Assembly (NCBI GenBank): GCA_031310005.1
Contig: CM062381.1
Span: forward strand, 310,001 to 374,000
Length of the DNA: 64,000 bases
Direction of reading: 5' to 3'
Origin: Dactylellina haptotyla
Taxonomy: Eukaryota; Ascomycota; Orbiliomycetes; Orbiliales; Orbiliaceae
The position numbers were made by a program, and so were the translations under genes. Under the pieces are notes generated by a model that was not told the DNA's origin, ran no database searches, and saw only the letters and a list, made by a program, of their open reading frames with translations. Shown here piece after piece: positions 25,186 through 36,711 of this stretch (positions are counted from its first letter, which is position 1; every line of letters starts with the position of its first letter).

Positions 25186-27408
25186 TTAAGACTCCGCACC
25201 GAATGGTGCGTAGGCAGGGTGTAAACCATCACATGAGCTTGAAATGATGAAAGCAGACCCAAATGAGTAGGGGGTGTATTGGAACCCAGTGCTATCAGTA
25301 ACATTCAGCTGATAGGCCGCTATATTACCAGTAGTAGCAGAAGATCCATTGTCGTCGCCTAGAAAGACTCGTATTGGAAGATATGTACCAGCGGTTAGAT
25401 GCTGCTGTATTACCCCCGAATTCACCTGCCTTTCTGCCGTTAAATTGGAATTCGTTGTCTCCCAACCCGAGTAGGCTAGGTCTCCGAGCCATAAATCGAT
25501 TCGAACATCTGGTATCAATAGCTGGAAGTTATATGTATCGTCGTAAGGGGCGTAGAAATACCCACGATGATTATAACCGGTGGGTCCAGGAGGCCGTGTT
25601 GCCAAACCAGGAGGAAAGCCGCTGGAGACTATACTGAACCCTGTTATATTAGTAGTGCCAGTGTTGTATGGAGCCTTGGTTTTGAAGTACGCGAAGTTGT
25701 AGCTCGCGGAGAGTCCTGGTTGTTCGGCAAACGAATGCTCATATTCGGCAACCTGCCAGCCACCATTACTACAGCTCTTATCGGCAGTCTCAACTTCCTT
25801 GCCCCATTGAGCGAAAGGTATATCACCCTCGCAGAGTTTTTGAACAAGATAGTCTGAGGGGGCGTCTTGTTTAATGTAATAAACATTATCTGTGCCAAAA
25901 ACATTAAATGCGAATGACGCAGCTGTTCCAGCATTTATCATCATGAGCCTCATAGGCGTATATGAGCCAGCAGGGAGGTTTATCTGGTACGTAAATGATT
26001 GAGCCGAGCCAGTGAATAGACCGCGTAGGTCAGTGTTGGAGCCTGACCACCTTGATATTGCCTTTTCCCCGAGCCAGAGGGCAATAAAATCGTCCGGATT
26101 ATCAGCCTTGAATGTATACATCTGGGATTTGGGGGCATAGAACCACCCTCGAGCCGTTACCGCCCAAAAATTCGATGCTTGGCGTGGGGTAAACCCAAAT
26201 GGGCTGGCTGCTGGATTTTTGGCGTCCGCACCAGGCGACAGACTATAATTCCCTGCATTTTTAATGTCATATGGCTCATTGGTTGCGTAGAATTCGACAG
26301 GTAGAATTGAAGGTAGCGGGGTACCGCTAACCGTGAATATATTGTCATATATTGCGACTTCCAAATGAGCATTGCCGCAAGTGGTATCAGGAAGCGGTTG
26401 AGGTGTTTGATATATGAGCACGGTGATTGTTCCAGGTGGGTTGGTAGAACTCGGCAGAAGAGTGGTAGAGAAAGGTGTCCCGGTTTCTATATTTCGAATT
26501 ATAGTGACACGCGGGGTCTCAAACGAAGTCGTTGTAGCAGTGACCGTAGCAGTCGCTGTAGCAGTCGCTGTATCGGTAGCTGTGGTAGTCGTCATAGCAG
26601 TCGTCGTATCAGTAGCTGTGGTTGTTTCAGTAAACGTCTGGGTCACGGTGCTTGATTCCGTCACCGTGGTCGAGCTAGCAGATAATGAAACAGTGGTGGC
26701 CTCAGTAGTTCGCTCCGTTACCGTAGCGGTTACCGTGACACTTATCGTTTGGAACCTCGGTTCATAGGTACTTGTGATCGTTACGGTTGTTCTGATCGTC
26801 GTTTGCCCGGCTTGAATATACGTTGTCCCTTGAGTTCCGACGCCGATACAGCTGCAGGCTGATGCATACCCTGCAGAATTGGAGCAGGCATTCGCATATT
26901 CAGGTATGCTGCGAACTTGCCGTTTGCGTAGACTTCCTCCATCCGTACTGCTCGTCAATGGATCCACTGTTGGAGCTGATGTGACCGATGTAGATTCCCC
27001 GGGTGTGACGGTAGTAGTTACTGTTATTGTTTCTGTGAAAACCCTGATACGTGGATAAAATGAAGTTTAGATATCTCTCTATATATTGGGAGCTTGATAG
27101 AAGCGCAGGGTGGCCAGTGGGAACTTACGAGCCGGCGACAGTAACAGAAGCCCACAGGAATGAGATACAATCGCTGACCGTGGCGGAAGCTGGAAACACT
27201 GAAGATCCCACCAATACTGTTTGGGCCGATTAGTAAATTTAACTCAAGCTGCACTGGCAACGATTCGAATAAATAACGATCATGAGATCCCTCCTAACTA
27301 ACCTCCCAGACAATCATCATGGTTACACAGACATCCGCATGAATCTTGCGCAATTGCGACCGCACTAAGCAAAGTTGCCCATAGGAAACTGGCTCTCAAG
27401 AACATCAT
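25186..27408 (-). CDS. Adhesin-like secreted protein with two GLEYA domains
   Basis: Three exons, 27408-27303, 27216-27129 and 27043-25186, give 683 residues with matching phases. MMFLRASFLWATLLSAVAIA is the signal peptide. Next come a cysteine block (CGCLCNHDDCL, then DCISFL), Thr/Val stretches, a dibasic LRKRQ and a second cysteine motif (CSNSAGYASACSC). A Thr/Ala repeat stalk follows. Two GLEYA-type lectin-like domains make up the rest. The first carries RGWFYAPKSQMYTFKADNPD and ALWLGEKAISRW; the second carries HRGYFYAPYDDTYNFQLL and DLWLGDLAYSGW. GLEYA domains bind sugars in yeast adhesins, so surface or host-glycan binding is likely. There is no obvious GPI signal at the C-terminus, so attachment may be by the N-terminal half or it may be shed. 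Confidence 0.82.
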
Positions 27409-28661
27409 ATCGCAGGTTGAGCCTTCGTTCACAAGCCCAAGGCGAAAAATGAAACGAAGGAAAGTGAATAAGGAAATAGATCTAGTTTAAAGTCGAGCGA
27501 TAAGGCCGAGTTGAAATCTTCTTCAAAGGGATTGAATGCTACATACATCATTCATATTTGATATATGCATGGCAGGGCGAGATGAAGGTTTCTGTGCTCG
27601 TGCTTTGTAAATGTGCGCGAGATAGCGGTGGTGGGCATTGGTCTAGGAAACATCGTGAGAAGACTGAGCGGTCCAACGGAATATTAAATATTAAATATTA
27701 ACCAGGGATATTATGTCCGGAACATTAATTGGGTTTCTTCCCCCGACCAACGTCATGTGCCTCTAGATGCTAATTTTATTGTGTAAATTACTATATGATA
27801 TTAGGTGTAGTCACATTTGATCAGAATATATATTAACTATTGTCAGTTTCAGAGATATATTCGTCTTATTTTATGAAGTTCTTCAGCTTGCTAAAGCTCT
27901 GGTCTGCCAGAATCTCGAGAGAACCCATACAACTACACTCGTGGAAAATTCTCCTGGACTAGTTAGCTGCAAACGGTACGTTGTAAGTCAGTATCCGGGT
28001 CCCGTCTCGCCTCGTCGACTAGTCTCGTTCCAATCCTCTATAAGCGACAACCCAAACCGAGTTAAGTTCGTGAAATCGCCCCTCGGTGAGAGGGAGACTT
28101 TTATATTTGAGTCGGTATAGGCACACACTTTTTCGTGCATAATATTTCTGCAAGATCGCAATCGGAGACCCACCTGGTAAATGAAAGTACTAATTTAGGC
28201 AAATACTAACCGAGATCTATTCTATCGGCAGGTTAAACAGGAACAAAATGTGAAACTGACACCCCAGATACGGCGACGTGACTAAAGCCCTTGCAATATA
28301 TTGTGATTCTTGGCTAATTCTCCTCTTCTTCTGAAATCTAAACCATGAGAAAGCCACTAGCTTATGAAATACTAGGGCTTATTTCTAACTTCAAGTGCGA
28401 GCGGAGGCATATCTGCATATTCTTGCTCGGATATGTGAAAACCTGCTGTCAGTAGAACACCGAAATATCGGACATACGATAACTACTTAGATAAGGACTC
28501 TTACTATCTGGTCCCGTTCGAACCGGGCTTATAATAATAATAAAAGAGACGAACCAATTTTCAACAACTTCCGGGTTAGGCAAGGAAACATATCACAAAA
28601 ACAGAAAATAGTTACACCATACAAATATACAACCGAGATATTAATACTCTCCTAAGACCTT
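27409..28661. other. Intergenic between the two GLEYA genes
   Basis: Promoter of the first GLEYA gene and 3' flank of the second. AT-rich, with a short ATATTAAAT triplication near 27685. No gene was recognised. Confidence 0.45.
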
Positions 28662-31600
28662 CTAAGTTTCATTGCCCCATAGCGGATAAGCCGCAGCAAT
28701 ACCCGGAGCGCAAGCCTCCTGAACAAGATACGGCGACGCAACCTCAGTACTAGCATACACAAACCCATTGTCATCCGTTACGGATATTCCATAACCGCCA
28801 TCAGACGCGTCGCCATTAGCAAAGAATATCCGAAACGGCACATAGCTTCCCGCACCGCCGAAAAAGCGATAAGGGGCTGTAGTCGTGAGACTAGTACCGT
28901 ATATGGCGTTATTATTCGCCCTAGTGTATCCCGAGATCGCTCTGCCGCCCACCCAGATCATCGTGATATCATTTCCGGTGAAGTTTATAGTGTAATCCGT
29001 CGAGTTCGGTGCGTAAAAGTAGCCGCGGTACATTAGGGCGATGTGAACGTTATTTGCGCCTGGGGTAAAGCCGTAGAAATTTCCCGAGTTGAATGTTGTT
29101 CCAGTTATGCCGATGCTTGGGCTTGTACCGTTTTTGATTGGCACAACGGTCTTGTAGGTCTGCGGCATGAGGGAGGCGAGATTCGCGGTGTTGTATGGAT
29201 TTGACCAGTAAGCTACTTCGAACCCTGCGTTGTTACATGAAGTATCGGGGAAGGCCGCAATCGATGGGGTTACGGTCTCTGTATTGGTTGTGGTTACGGT
29301 TTCAGTCTGTGATTCAATAGTTGTAGATACAGTCGTTACTATCGATGTTTCCGTATTCGTCTGGGTATTCGTCTGGGTATTCGTCTGTGTGACGGTTTCT
29401 GTTATAGTTTCTGAATTGGTCGAAGTATTTGTTTGGGTTACCGACTCAGTAGCGGTAGTAATAGAAGTTTGAGTTACCGACTCAGTGGCAGTAGTAATAG
29501 AAGTTTGCGTCACAGTCGCGGTATTCGTTTGAGTAACAGTTTCAGTATTCGTCTGGGTATTCGTCTGAGTGTTCGTCTGAGTGACAGTCGCCGTTGTAGT
29601 TTGTGTACTGGTCGCCGTATTGGTTTGAGTTACAGTGGCTGTCGTTGTATTTTCAATAGTAGTGGTCAAAGATTGAGTAGATGTTGATGTTGATGTTACC
29701 GTTCTTATATCAGTACTAGTCGCTGTAATAGTTGTAATAACCCCGGGTAGTGTTACGGTGGTAGGCACGGTCTCGGTATTCAGCATTGTAACAGTAGTGA
29801 TATCGCCTGGTAGAGTTATCGTAGTAGGCTGCGTTACCGTGGTAGATAAGGAAATTGTAGTCAACGATCCAAGTAGCGTGGAAGTAGCCGTCTGCGTGAG
29901 AGTCTCCGTAACTGTTCCAACCTGAACTGTAACAGTTGTTAGTGTGGTTGTGGTCACACTAGTACTAGATACAGTGATAGTAGTCGGTGATAAGATGGTG
30001 GTTGACTGTATAACTGTGGTTGGGAGTGTGATTGTAGTAGGTGAAGTAATAGTTGTCAGAGGACCAGCCAAAGTTACCGTAGCTGTATCGGTGACAGTAA
30101 TCGAAACCGGCGGGGCAGTGGTTATCTGGGTAATTATTGATGTCGTCGATTCCACTTCTGTTATAGTGGTGGATTGTGTAATCGTGATCAGGCTTCCAGA
30201 CAGGGCTATAGTTGTAGGTATAGTTACTGTAGTCAACTGCCCGGGCAATGTCTCGGTCGTGCGAAGTGTCACGGTCGTCGGGACATAGCTAGTAGTAGGA
30301 GTCAACCGTAACAAAGTAATAATATTGAATGCCGTAAAAGTCGCTGTTTCTGTTTCTATTATAGTGGCGGTCTGGCTACCTATAACAGTTTCAACAATTG
30401 TTGACTGGGGTAAAGTGATGGTAGCGGTAGCTGTTATGGTAGTATCGAAACCAGGTAAGGTCACCGTTGAGGTATTTTCAAAGGTAGTTGTCACAGTTTC
30501 TGCTGGGAGACTGAAAGTAAAAGTAGTTCCAGGAAGAGTCTGCGTCGTAGTCAAAGTGAGAACAGACGGCGGTTGAGTTACGGTACGTGTACTAGTAATT
30601 CGGATCGTGATTCTACTGGTTTGAATCCCCAAAATCGGGATCGGGGTTCCATTTTGGGTCACTCCGCCATCAGGGAAGGTGATGGTGGGCACCCTTAATC
30701 TAATAGTAGTACTACCAACTCTCACCGATGTGCCTGAAATGACCGCTGCATTAGCTTTGATGCCCACGAGATGCGCATCTGGGAGAGTTATCGTTGATCC
30801 TGGGAGAGACATCGCAGCACCGTCATTGGTGATGGTGTTTGTCGCTAGAGTAATGGTGCTGTCCGGTAAGCCGATCGGGATGCCTAAGACTGTTGTAGTC
30901 GGTTGTGTAGCGCAAGTACCAGGTTGAGTTAAAGTGCTGGTTATAGTCACGAGGCTGTCCTTGAGGCTGGTGACCGTCACAGTCTCAACTACACCGTTTA
31001 CTGTCACAGTCTGAAGGCTAGTGGCTGTCGACACTTGTAAAGTAGTTATGGTTACGGTCTGTGGATCAACCAGGGTGACAACTTGGGAGCTTGTTATGAC
31101 CACAGTCTCAGTTCTAAGAGCATTTGTCACCGTTTCCACAACAGTCTGGGTTCTGAGAGCTTCTGTCACCGTCTCAACCACGGTCTGAGTTCTGAGAGCC
31201 TGCGTCACAGTTATGGCTATAGTCTGAGGCGTAAGAGTGTTTGTCACGGTTACGGCCTTCGGTACCGTCACTGTCTTCTGAACGCTCACGGTTTTAGAAA
31301 CCGTCGTAGTTTTTGTTACCCCGTACCACGGGAGCGTGAGGGCTTTCCCATTGACGGTGATCTTTGTCCCTGCGAAAGAAACCGTTGGCTTGGCAAGTGT
31401 CATGGCTCGGCCTCCTGCTGTAAAGACAGTACCAGGTATGACGATAGCATTTGTCTGAACAGCTACGAGAGTAGAGCCTCTCAGTGTGAGGACCGATGCC
31501 GGTAGGGTTATCTTGGATCCTTGGTTGGTAATCGTCCTTCCTGGTAATGTAACGACTGTTTTCGATAGCGTGAAAGGAATACCGACGACACTTTGGGTTT

Positions 31601-31861
31601 TTGTAGTGGTACGGGTTTTCGTAAGCGTTTTCGAATATTTCGTGACATATTTCGTGATAACTTTCGGCGAGGTACCGCCATCTGTAGAAGTGCAGTGTTA
31701 GTCTTTATCGCTCATACAGGATCCCTTTTGAATTACTTACTATTATACTCATAATTACGTTTTGCCGCATCCGCCTGATGGTCGGGGATGGTATTCGCTG
31801 CAACATAAGTATTGAGAAAGAACCAAAAGCCTAAGAGTATTTCGATATTTCCTATATACAT
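28662..31861 (-). CDS. Large GLEYA-domain adhesin-like protein with Thr/Val repeat stalk
   Basis: Two exons, 31861-31741 and 31681-28662, join in phase to give 1,046 residues. MYIGNIEILLGFWFFLNTYVAA is the signal peptide. The next part repeats LPGSTITLP-like units. A stalk of more than 500 residues follows, rich in Thr, Val, Gln and Ser, with three near copies of ALRTQTVVETVT and blocks of TNTQ/TVTQ. The last 160 residues are a single GLEYA domain: YRGYFYAPNSTDYTINFTGN, then MIWVGGRAISGYTRAN. The stalk should be heavily O-glycosylated and hold the domain away from the wall. Unlike its neighbour it lacks the N-terminal cysteine motifs. The start is fixed by the signal peptide exon, and the donor GTAAGTAATT is strong. 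Confidence 0.8.
29280..29670. repeat. Coding minisatellite in the GLEYA stalk
   Basis: Short in-frame units encoding TNTQ, TVTQ and SITTATESVTQT recur many times. Such tracts change copy number by slippage and recombination. Confidence 0.6.
31080..31210. repeat. Three-copy coding repeat (ALRTQTVVETVT)
   Basis: Three tandem near-identical units of 45 bases on the minus strand encode ALRTETVV, ALRTQTVVETVT and ALRTQTVVETVT. Confidence 0.6.
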
Positions 31862-33786
31862 TTTCGCTCGAATATTAGGTCGCCAGAATAAAACCAGGGG
31901 TATCGGATATAGAGAATCGGGGAAACAAGGAACAGTATATAGACCCACTTACCAACGAGCGTACCTATATTCTATATGCAAAATTTAGAAGTCGGAGGCT
32001 TACCGTATTCGTACAAACGCTAACCTGGTACACCGTATACTGGCGGTTTCTATGCCGCGCAGGGATTCGATACTAGATGGCGTTCCGTAGCTGAAGGACA
32101 ATAATCCTGACGTTCCCCAATTGAACATAAAAGTTCGCGCCAGGAACGCCATAAAACGTAGAATACTAGGGTGTGGATATGGAAACCGCCTTCTGATAAT
32201 GACACTGAATGTTTATTGTTTATGGCTTGGAGATCGGAAAGACAGGTTGACTCCTCAATTAATGCAATTGTGGTACTCTGCGTGTTCGATATGGGGCCGA
32301 GATTCGATTCCGTAGGTATCGAACATATACGCGTAGGCCTCTAGTAGCTCAATTAAAATATGCTGCCAATGGCAAACTAAAATTCGAAAGAACCAGTCAA
32401 TAAGTGTTTAATTTGGCTAGAATTCAATGCGATCTCCATGATGAGCTAAAATCTATCGCGCTTTTTAACGGTGAGCTCCCAGCCATCCAGTGGGACCAGG
32501 TATCGGGCTAACCCGGGTTCGCATCTCGATGCGTTGTTGCTGTAACAGAAATAAGCCGTGGAACGTTCGGTGCAGCTGGTGCAACTCAGGCGTCTGTTTA
32601 GCTCCGCGTCGGTGGTATCGTCTTGGCTCCAACGCCGGTGCGGGACGGGGTGCACGGTGGATGAAACACGGTAAGGTCAATCTAACCTGGGTATTTAAAT
32701 AAGCTTATCCAAAACCGTGACTACATGCTCTGTATACTCCGACAGCACGGAAACTTCGAATTCTGCGGTATGAAATGCTGGAAATTCAGGATGTAGCTAT
32801 ATTATATTACGCCGTAAAGAGCTTCCCCTTATACTGTGGAACCCAGCTCGATCCAGAAAAATCCGGTCTCTCAATCGGATGGGCTCTAGTTTTCTGGGAT
32901 TCGGAACTTGGTATGAGGAATCTATAGTCCTGGAACCCTGTACGCGTGGCTGGGCTTGCGGGGTTGGGTAATATTAATAATATGAACATATTACAGCTGC
33001 ATAGATGTGTATATTTTTAATCAAGGTTAGCTGCAGAGCTTTTCCACAATATAATTTCACGTAAGGGTGGGCATCTATCAACGAACCTAACATTATAACA
33101 GCCGAGGCCCAACGCTATTCACAGCTTGGCGCGACTTTGAAAAAGATGCTGGTCAACTCATATTGGGACAGGAATGAACAGATTTGTTGGGTCGTCTGTC
33201 CTGCGAGACTAGTATGAACCCAGTTGTGTAACCTTGGGCCGCCCAGACAATTCCAAATTCGGCACAAACCTTGCATGTGCCTTCTCGCTATGCACTGAAC
33301 CAAAACTGCCCCCGTTGGCTTCGAGACTGGCACTGAACTAGCCTTGTGGCTTGCGTATGCCCGCCTGACAAAATATACGCGGCTGCTGTTATTAATTTTG
33401 ACTCGTAGTCTTATTGGCAGTCCCAAATTGATTCGCTACCATACCTCGGCGAAAATAGTATATTTTTCCTGTCCATATATCGCCGCAGCGATTTACTCGG
33501 AAAGCTGTTTTGTAAACTTTACAGCTGCAGCTTCCAAATCGCTGCGATATCAATATTCGCCGCACAGGATAGCAGCTGATTGGCACCATTTATATGTTAG
33601 AACCTCGGTATTCGAATAAATGCATCAGTTCGTCGGTGTACCCAGTACCCAGTGGAATGTCGAATATTGTTACTATGTATGATACTTATATATAAAAAGC
33701 CAAGACGGCCGATGGGTGTAAAATGATATTTCAACAAGCAATAACATATATCGGTATATCTTTTGATTCTCGTCTCTTCTCAGAAA
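31862..33786. other. Gene-free divergent region
   Basis: About 1.9 kb between the divergent starts of the large GLEYA gene and the first KNH gene. Short open frames in the GC-richer part near 32450-32700 overlap on both strands and lack any family feature. A TATA box lies near the right end. Confidence 0.45.
33687..33697 (+). promoter_or_regulatory. TATA box of the first KNH-domain gene
   Basis: TTATATATAAAAAG spans this site, about 90 bases upstream of the ATG at 33787. Confidence 0.45.
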
Positions 33787-34572
33787 ATGCAGCATTTCAT
33801 AACCACAATGGGATTCCAACTTTTCACATTCCTAGCACTGGTAATTCCCAACGCACTTAGCGCGGATGTCCAAATTCTTAACCGTGGAAACGTGGTTACA
33901 TCCCCGGCCTTTGATGAGGTGGTGCTCGCAGGTCAGTGGTTTACAATCAAATGGGCGACACCAATCGGGGCCCAGGTGAATTTAACACTGCTAGATCAAC
34001 CTGACGGCCAAATCGAAGCGGCCTCCGTTATCGCGTCGGATATAGATAACACTGGCAAATATGAGTGGGATGTCCCGACGAAGCTCAGATACTCGTCCTC
34101 CTACGTGATTCGAATCGCATACGATTCCGATCGGAATAACCATAGCTATTCGGGTTGGTTCAATTTTCAATATCCGATTTCGGCTGTTAACGTGGCTACC
34201 ATCCCGGTCCCAGCAGATCCTCCGCCTCCGGAATCTACATTTTCATCCTCATCTTTGTTAACTTTCAATCAGCCATTATCCACAACGGATGCCTCTCGAA
34301 CCAATTCGAGTCCTGCCTCCGCTTCATCCACTGCTCCTACAGGAAGCGATACACCGAGCAATGGTTTAATAATTGGCGTGGGGATTGGCGGTATAGCCTT
34401 ACTTATCTTCAGTGGGCTCGTGGCCCTGTGGATCGTGGTACGGAAGCGAAGTAAGCAAGCGACCAAGGTACCGTCGACGTTGTCCTCTTCGGACTCGAGC
34501 TCGAATCATCGGTCTATTTGGGAAGGAGAGAAGTTTGACTCGTACAAACCCCGACAAGGCGACCTCGGATGA
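33787..34572 (+). CDS. Kre9/KNH-domain single-pass membrane protein (copy 1)
   Basis: Single exon, 261 residues. A signal peptide (GFQLFTFLALVIPNALSA) leads into a Kre9/KNH-type beta domain at about 27-125, with VTSPAFDEVVLAGQWFTIKW and DIDNTGKYEWDVPT. A Ser/Thr/Pro linker follows, then a membrane span (GLIIGVGIGGIALLIFSGLV) and a basic cytosolic stop (RKRSKQ). This is the Ser-Thr-rich membrane family of fungi. Wall-sensor or wall-glucan roles are proposed for relatives, but this one's role is inference. The start is the ATG at 33787, because upstream codons are non-ATG; a second in-frame ATG seven codons on is possible. The same architecture is found in the next gene, so the two look like a tandem duplication. 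Confidence 0.72.
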   Translation: MQHFITTMGFQLFTFLALVIPNALSADVQILNRGNVVTSPAFDEVVLAGQWFTIKWATPIGAQVNLTLLDQPDGQIEAASVIASDIDNTGKYEWDVPTKLRYSSSYVIRIAYDSDRNNHSYSGWFNFQYPISAVNVATIPVPADPPPPESTFSSSSLLTFNQPLSTTDASRTNSSPASASSTAPTGSDTPSNGLIIGVGIGGIALLIFSGLVALWIVVRKRSKQATKVPSTLSSSDSSSNHRSIWEGEKFDSYKPRQGDLG

Positions 34573-35276
34573 GTTTCAGGGACGGGAGAAATAGATGGAA
34601 ATGGAGGAGGCTGGCGCAGCAACATAACACCTAGGAGTCTGAATTGTGTCTGTTTTTATGTCTGAAATACATGTTAATTTTGTTTCAAAGGCGTTGTCGT
34701 GTCGTCGACGGGAATGGTTTAGAGTTGCGGGATCTAGCGAGAGTTGACCGGGGCATGCCGGCATCGACCACTGTTCCCTTGTCGATATGCTGCCGACGAG
34801 ATTTATATATACACACTCAATCCGAGAAAGGAGTCGAAGTAAATAGATAGAAGGAGTCTACATAAGACTATTCTGATCCTCCTCCACCGGTGCCAATGCA
34901 ATGGTCTCAGCGCATCTGTTAAATAGAAGGCACGGTGACGGCTGAACAGTACCCCAGTAGTCGTTTGCCCCCGTCGCCCCGATTGGGCCCAAAAGCGGGT
35001 GTGCGGCTCCACTGGCACCACCACCTTTTAATTAAATCTCGCCGTGCGGAAAGCATGAATCGTACGAGGAGGCCATCTCCACTCGCCTCCCCAGCTGGGG
35101 CTATCGGGTCCTTTAAAAGGAGCTAGCGCCCAGAAGAAAGCGGTGGAAGGCTTGTTCGCATCTCTAAGACCAGGCTTCCTAGCTCTCACGACCGCCAGCG
35201 AGCGATTCGGACCCGCGCGAGACTGCAAGATATCCTCCTCCTCCTCCGTCGCGCCAGGCGCCAAGGCCCACCGAAG
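34573..35276. other. Intergenic between the tandem KNH genes
   Basis: 3' flank of copy 1 and promoter of copy 2. Base composition shifts from AT-rich to GC-rich near 34950. No gene was recognised. Confidence 0.45.
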
Positions 35277-36197
35277 ATGCGACTCCGATTCTTCCTCCAC
35301 CTCCTCCTCACCCTCCTCTCAACCTGCGCATTCTCCGTCGCTCAGATCGCGGGTAACGCCTTCACCTCTCCCACCATCGGCGACACCCTCGTGGCTGGCG
35401 AGCCCTTCACATTGAGGTGGGTCAACCTCGTAGGTACCACGATCACGATCACCCTCGTCGGCGGTCCCTCCAATGCCCTCGTCACCGTCGCCGTTGTCGC
35501 CCAGGGCATCGATAATACCGGGCAGTTCACCTGGGACGTGCCCACCAATATCCCCACGGGATCGTACGCCTTTCGCATCCAGGCCGACAACGCTGGCGCA
35601 GACCCCAACTATTCGGACCGACTCACCCTCCAGAACGACAGTATCAGTTCGTCGACTTCCTTGCAAACTTCGAGTTCCTCACCACCCCCCTCAACTACTC
35701 CAATCCCATCATCCACCTCGGAATCACTACCACCTACTTCCTCATCTACCACAACCCCTCGACCGACCACCTCCCCTTCCCCTTCCTCCTCCTCCTCATC
35801 ATCATCCTCCCGCCCCCAATCATCTACAAACCCACCTCCCACAACCACAGGAACCACCCCGAGCACCACATCCTCCACTCCCCCAAACACCTCCACCAAC
35901 AACCCTCCAGCAGGTGGCGGCGGCAGCAGCGGTCCAAACGCAGGCGTGATAGCGGGCTCCGTAGTCGGCGGCGTAGCAGTATTAGGTCTCATCGGCCTCC
36001 TAGCATTCTGGATCCTAGTCCGCGAACGCCGGAAACGCGCAGCAATGGTGCAACCGTCCATGCCGCCCCCTCCGCCCGCGGATCCGAATAATCAAGGTAT
36101 CTGGGACGGAAGGGACGCATTCACGTCGAATCCGAGGCATGATACTACTGGTGTGTATCCTGGGCAGGAGATGTCGCAGCCGGGTGTACGGGTGTGA
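35277..36197 (+). CDS. Kre9/KNH-domain single-pass membrane protein (copy 2)
   Basis: Single exon, 306 residues. Signal peptide MRLRFFLHLLLTLLSTCAFSVAQ. The KNH domain (about 25-125) has FTSPTIGDTLVAGEPFTLRW and GIDNTGQFTWDVPT, matching copy 1 closely. A Ser/Thr/Pro linker of about 90 residues contains poly-Ser. The membrane span (GVIAGSVVGGVAVLGLIGLL) is followed by RERRKRAAM and a Pro-rich cytosolic tail with PPPPPADPNNQGIWDGRDAF. The tail's IWDGRD resembles IWEGEK in copy 1. It is much richer in G and C than copy 1, including at third positions. Membrane topology (outside N-terminus) is inferred from the signal peptide and the positive cytosolic flank. Confidence 0.75.
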   Translation: MRLRFFLHLLLTLLSTCAFSVAQIAGNAFTSPTIGDTLVAGEPFTLRWVNLVGTTITITLVGGPSNALVTVAVVAQGIDNTGQFTWDVPTNIPTGSYAFRIQADNAGADPNYSDRLTLQNDSISSSTSLQTSSSSPPPSTTPIPSSTSESLPPTSSSTTTPRPTTSPSPSSSSSSSSSRPQSSTNPPPTTTGTTPSTTSSTPPNTSTNNPPAGGGGSSGPNAGVIAGSVVGGVAVLGLIGLLAFWILVRERRKRAAMVQPSMPPPPPADPNNQGIWDGRDAFTSNPRHDTTGVYPGQEMSQPGVRV

Positions 36198-36711
36198 CAT
36201 GTTTCATTTCATCTTCAATTACATTAGCGGTATTATATTATGAATATAGGGATTTAATGTTAGGGTAATGACAATATGCACGGGGCTCGTTTTTATGTAC
36301 TATGTTGGTTCGGTTGGGGCGTATATACATATATTAATACCAATTCTATTCTCATCTACTTGAATGATTTACTGTATGTTCAAACTTACGAGTTGAAAAT
36401 ATATTATTGATAAGGTGGATTCTTTTGGATTGAGATTTGCGGTCTTGGAAATGTACAAGAGAAAACGTGGGGGATGAGGAATGTATGAAGAAGAAAAGAA
36501 AAAGAAAAAGGAATCGAGATATAAAATAAAAATACCTCTCAACAATTCACCAGAATCAGGCCACTCCGTAACCCACCACCCTGCTCTTTCCTGTAAAGAA
36601 AAGATATATAAGAACTCTCGTAGATACTCTCTATCCACCAAAAAAATCTTATATTCCTCTCCTCTTACTATCATCAATCTTTGTTACAAGAAAAATAATA
36701 AAAAATTTTAT
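36198..36711. other. Convergent 3' intergenic region
   Basis: AT-rich, with an A/G run near 36485-36515, between the KNH copy 2 stop and the E2 stop. No gene was recognised. Confidence 0.5.

Noticed and set aside
28505-28545. tRNA-like T-arm string CCCGTTCGAACCGGG
   Set aside because: No A box, anticodon arm or acceptor stem could be paired upstream.
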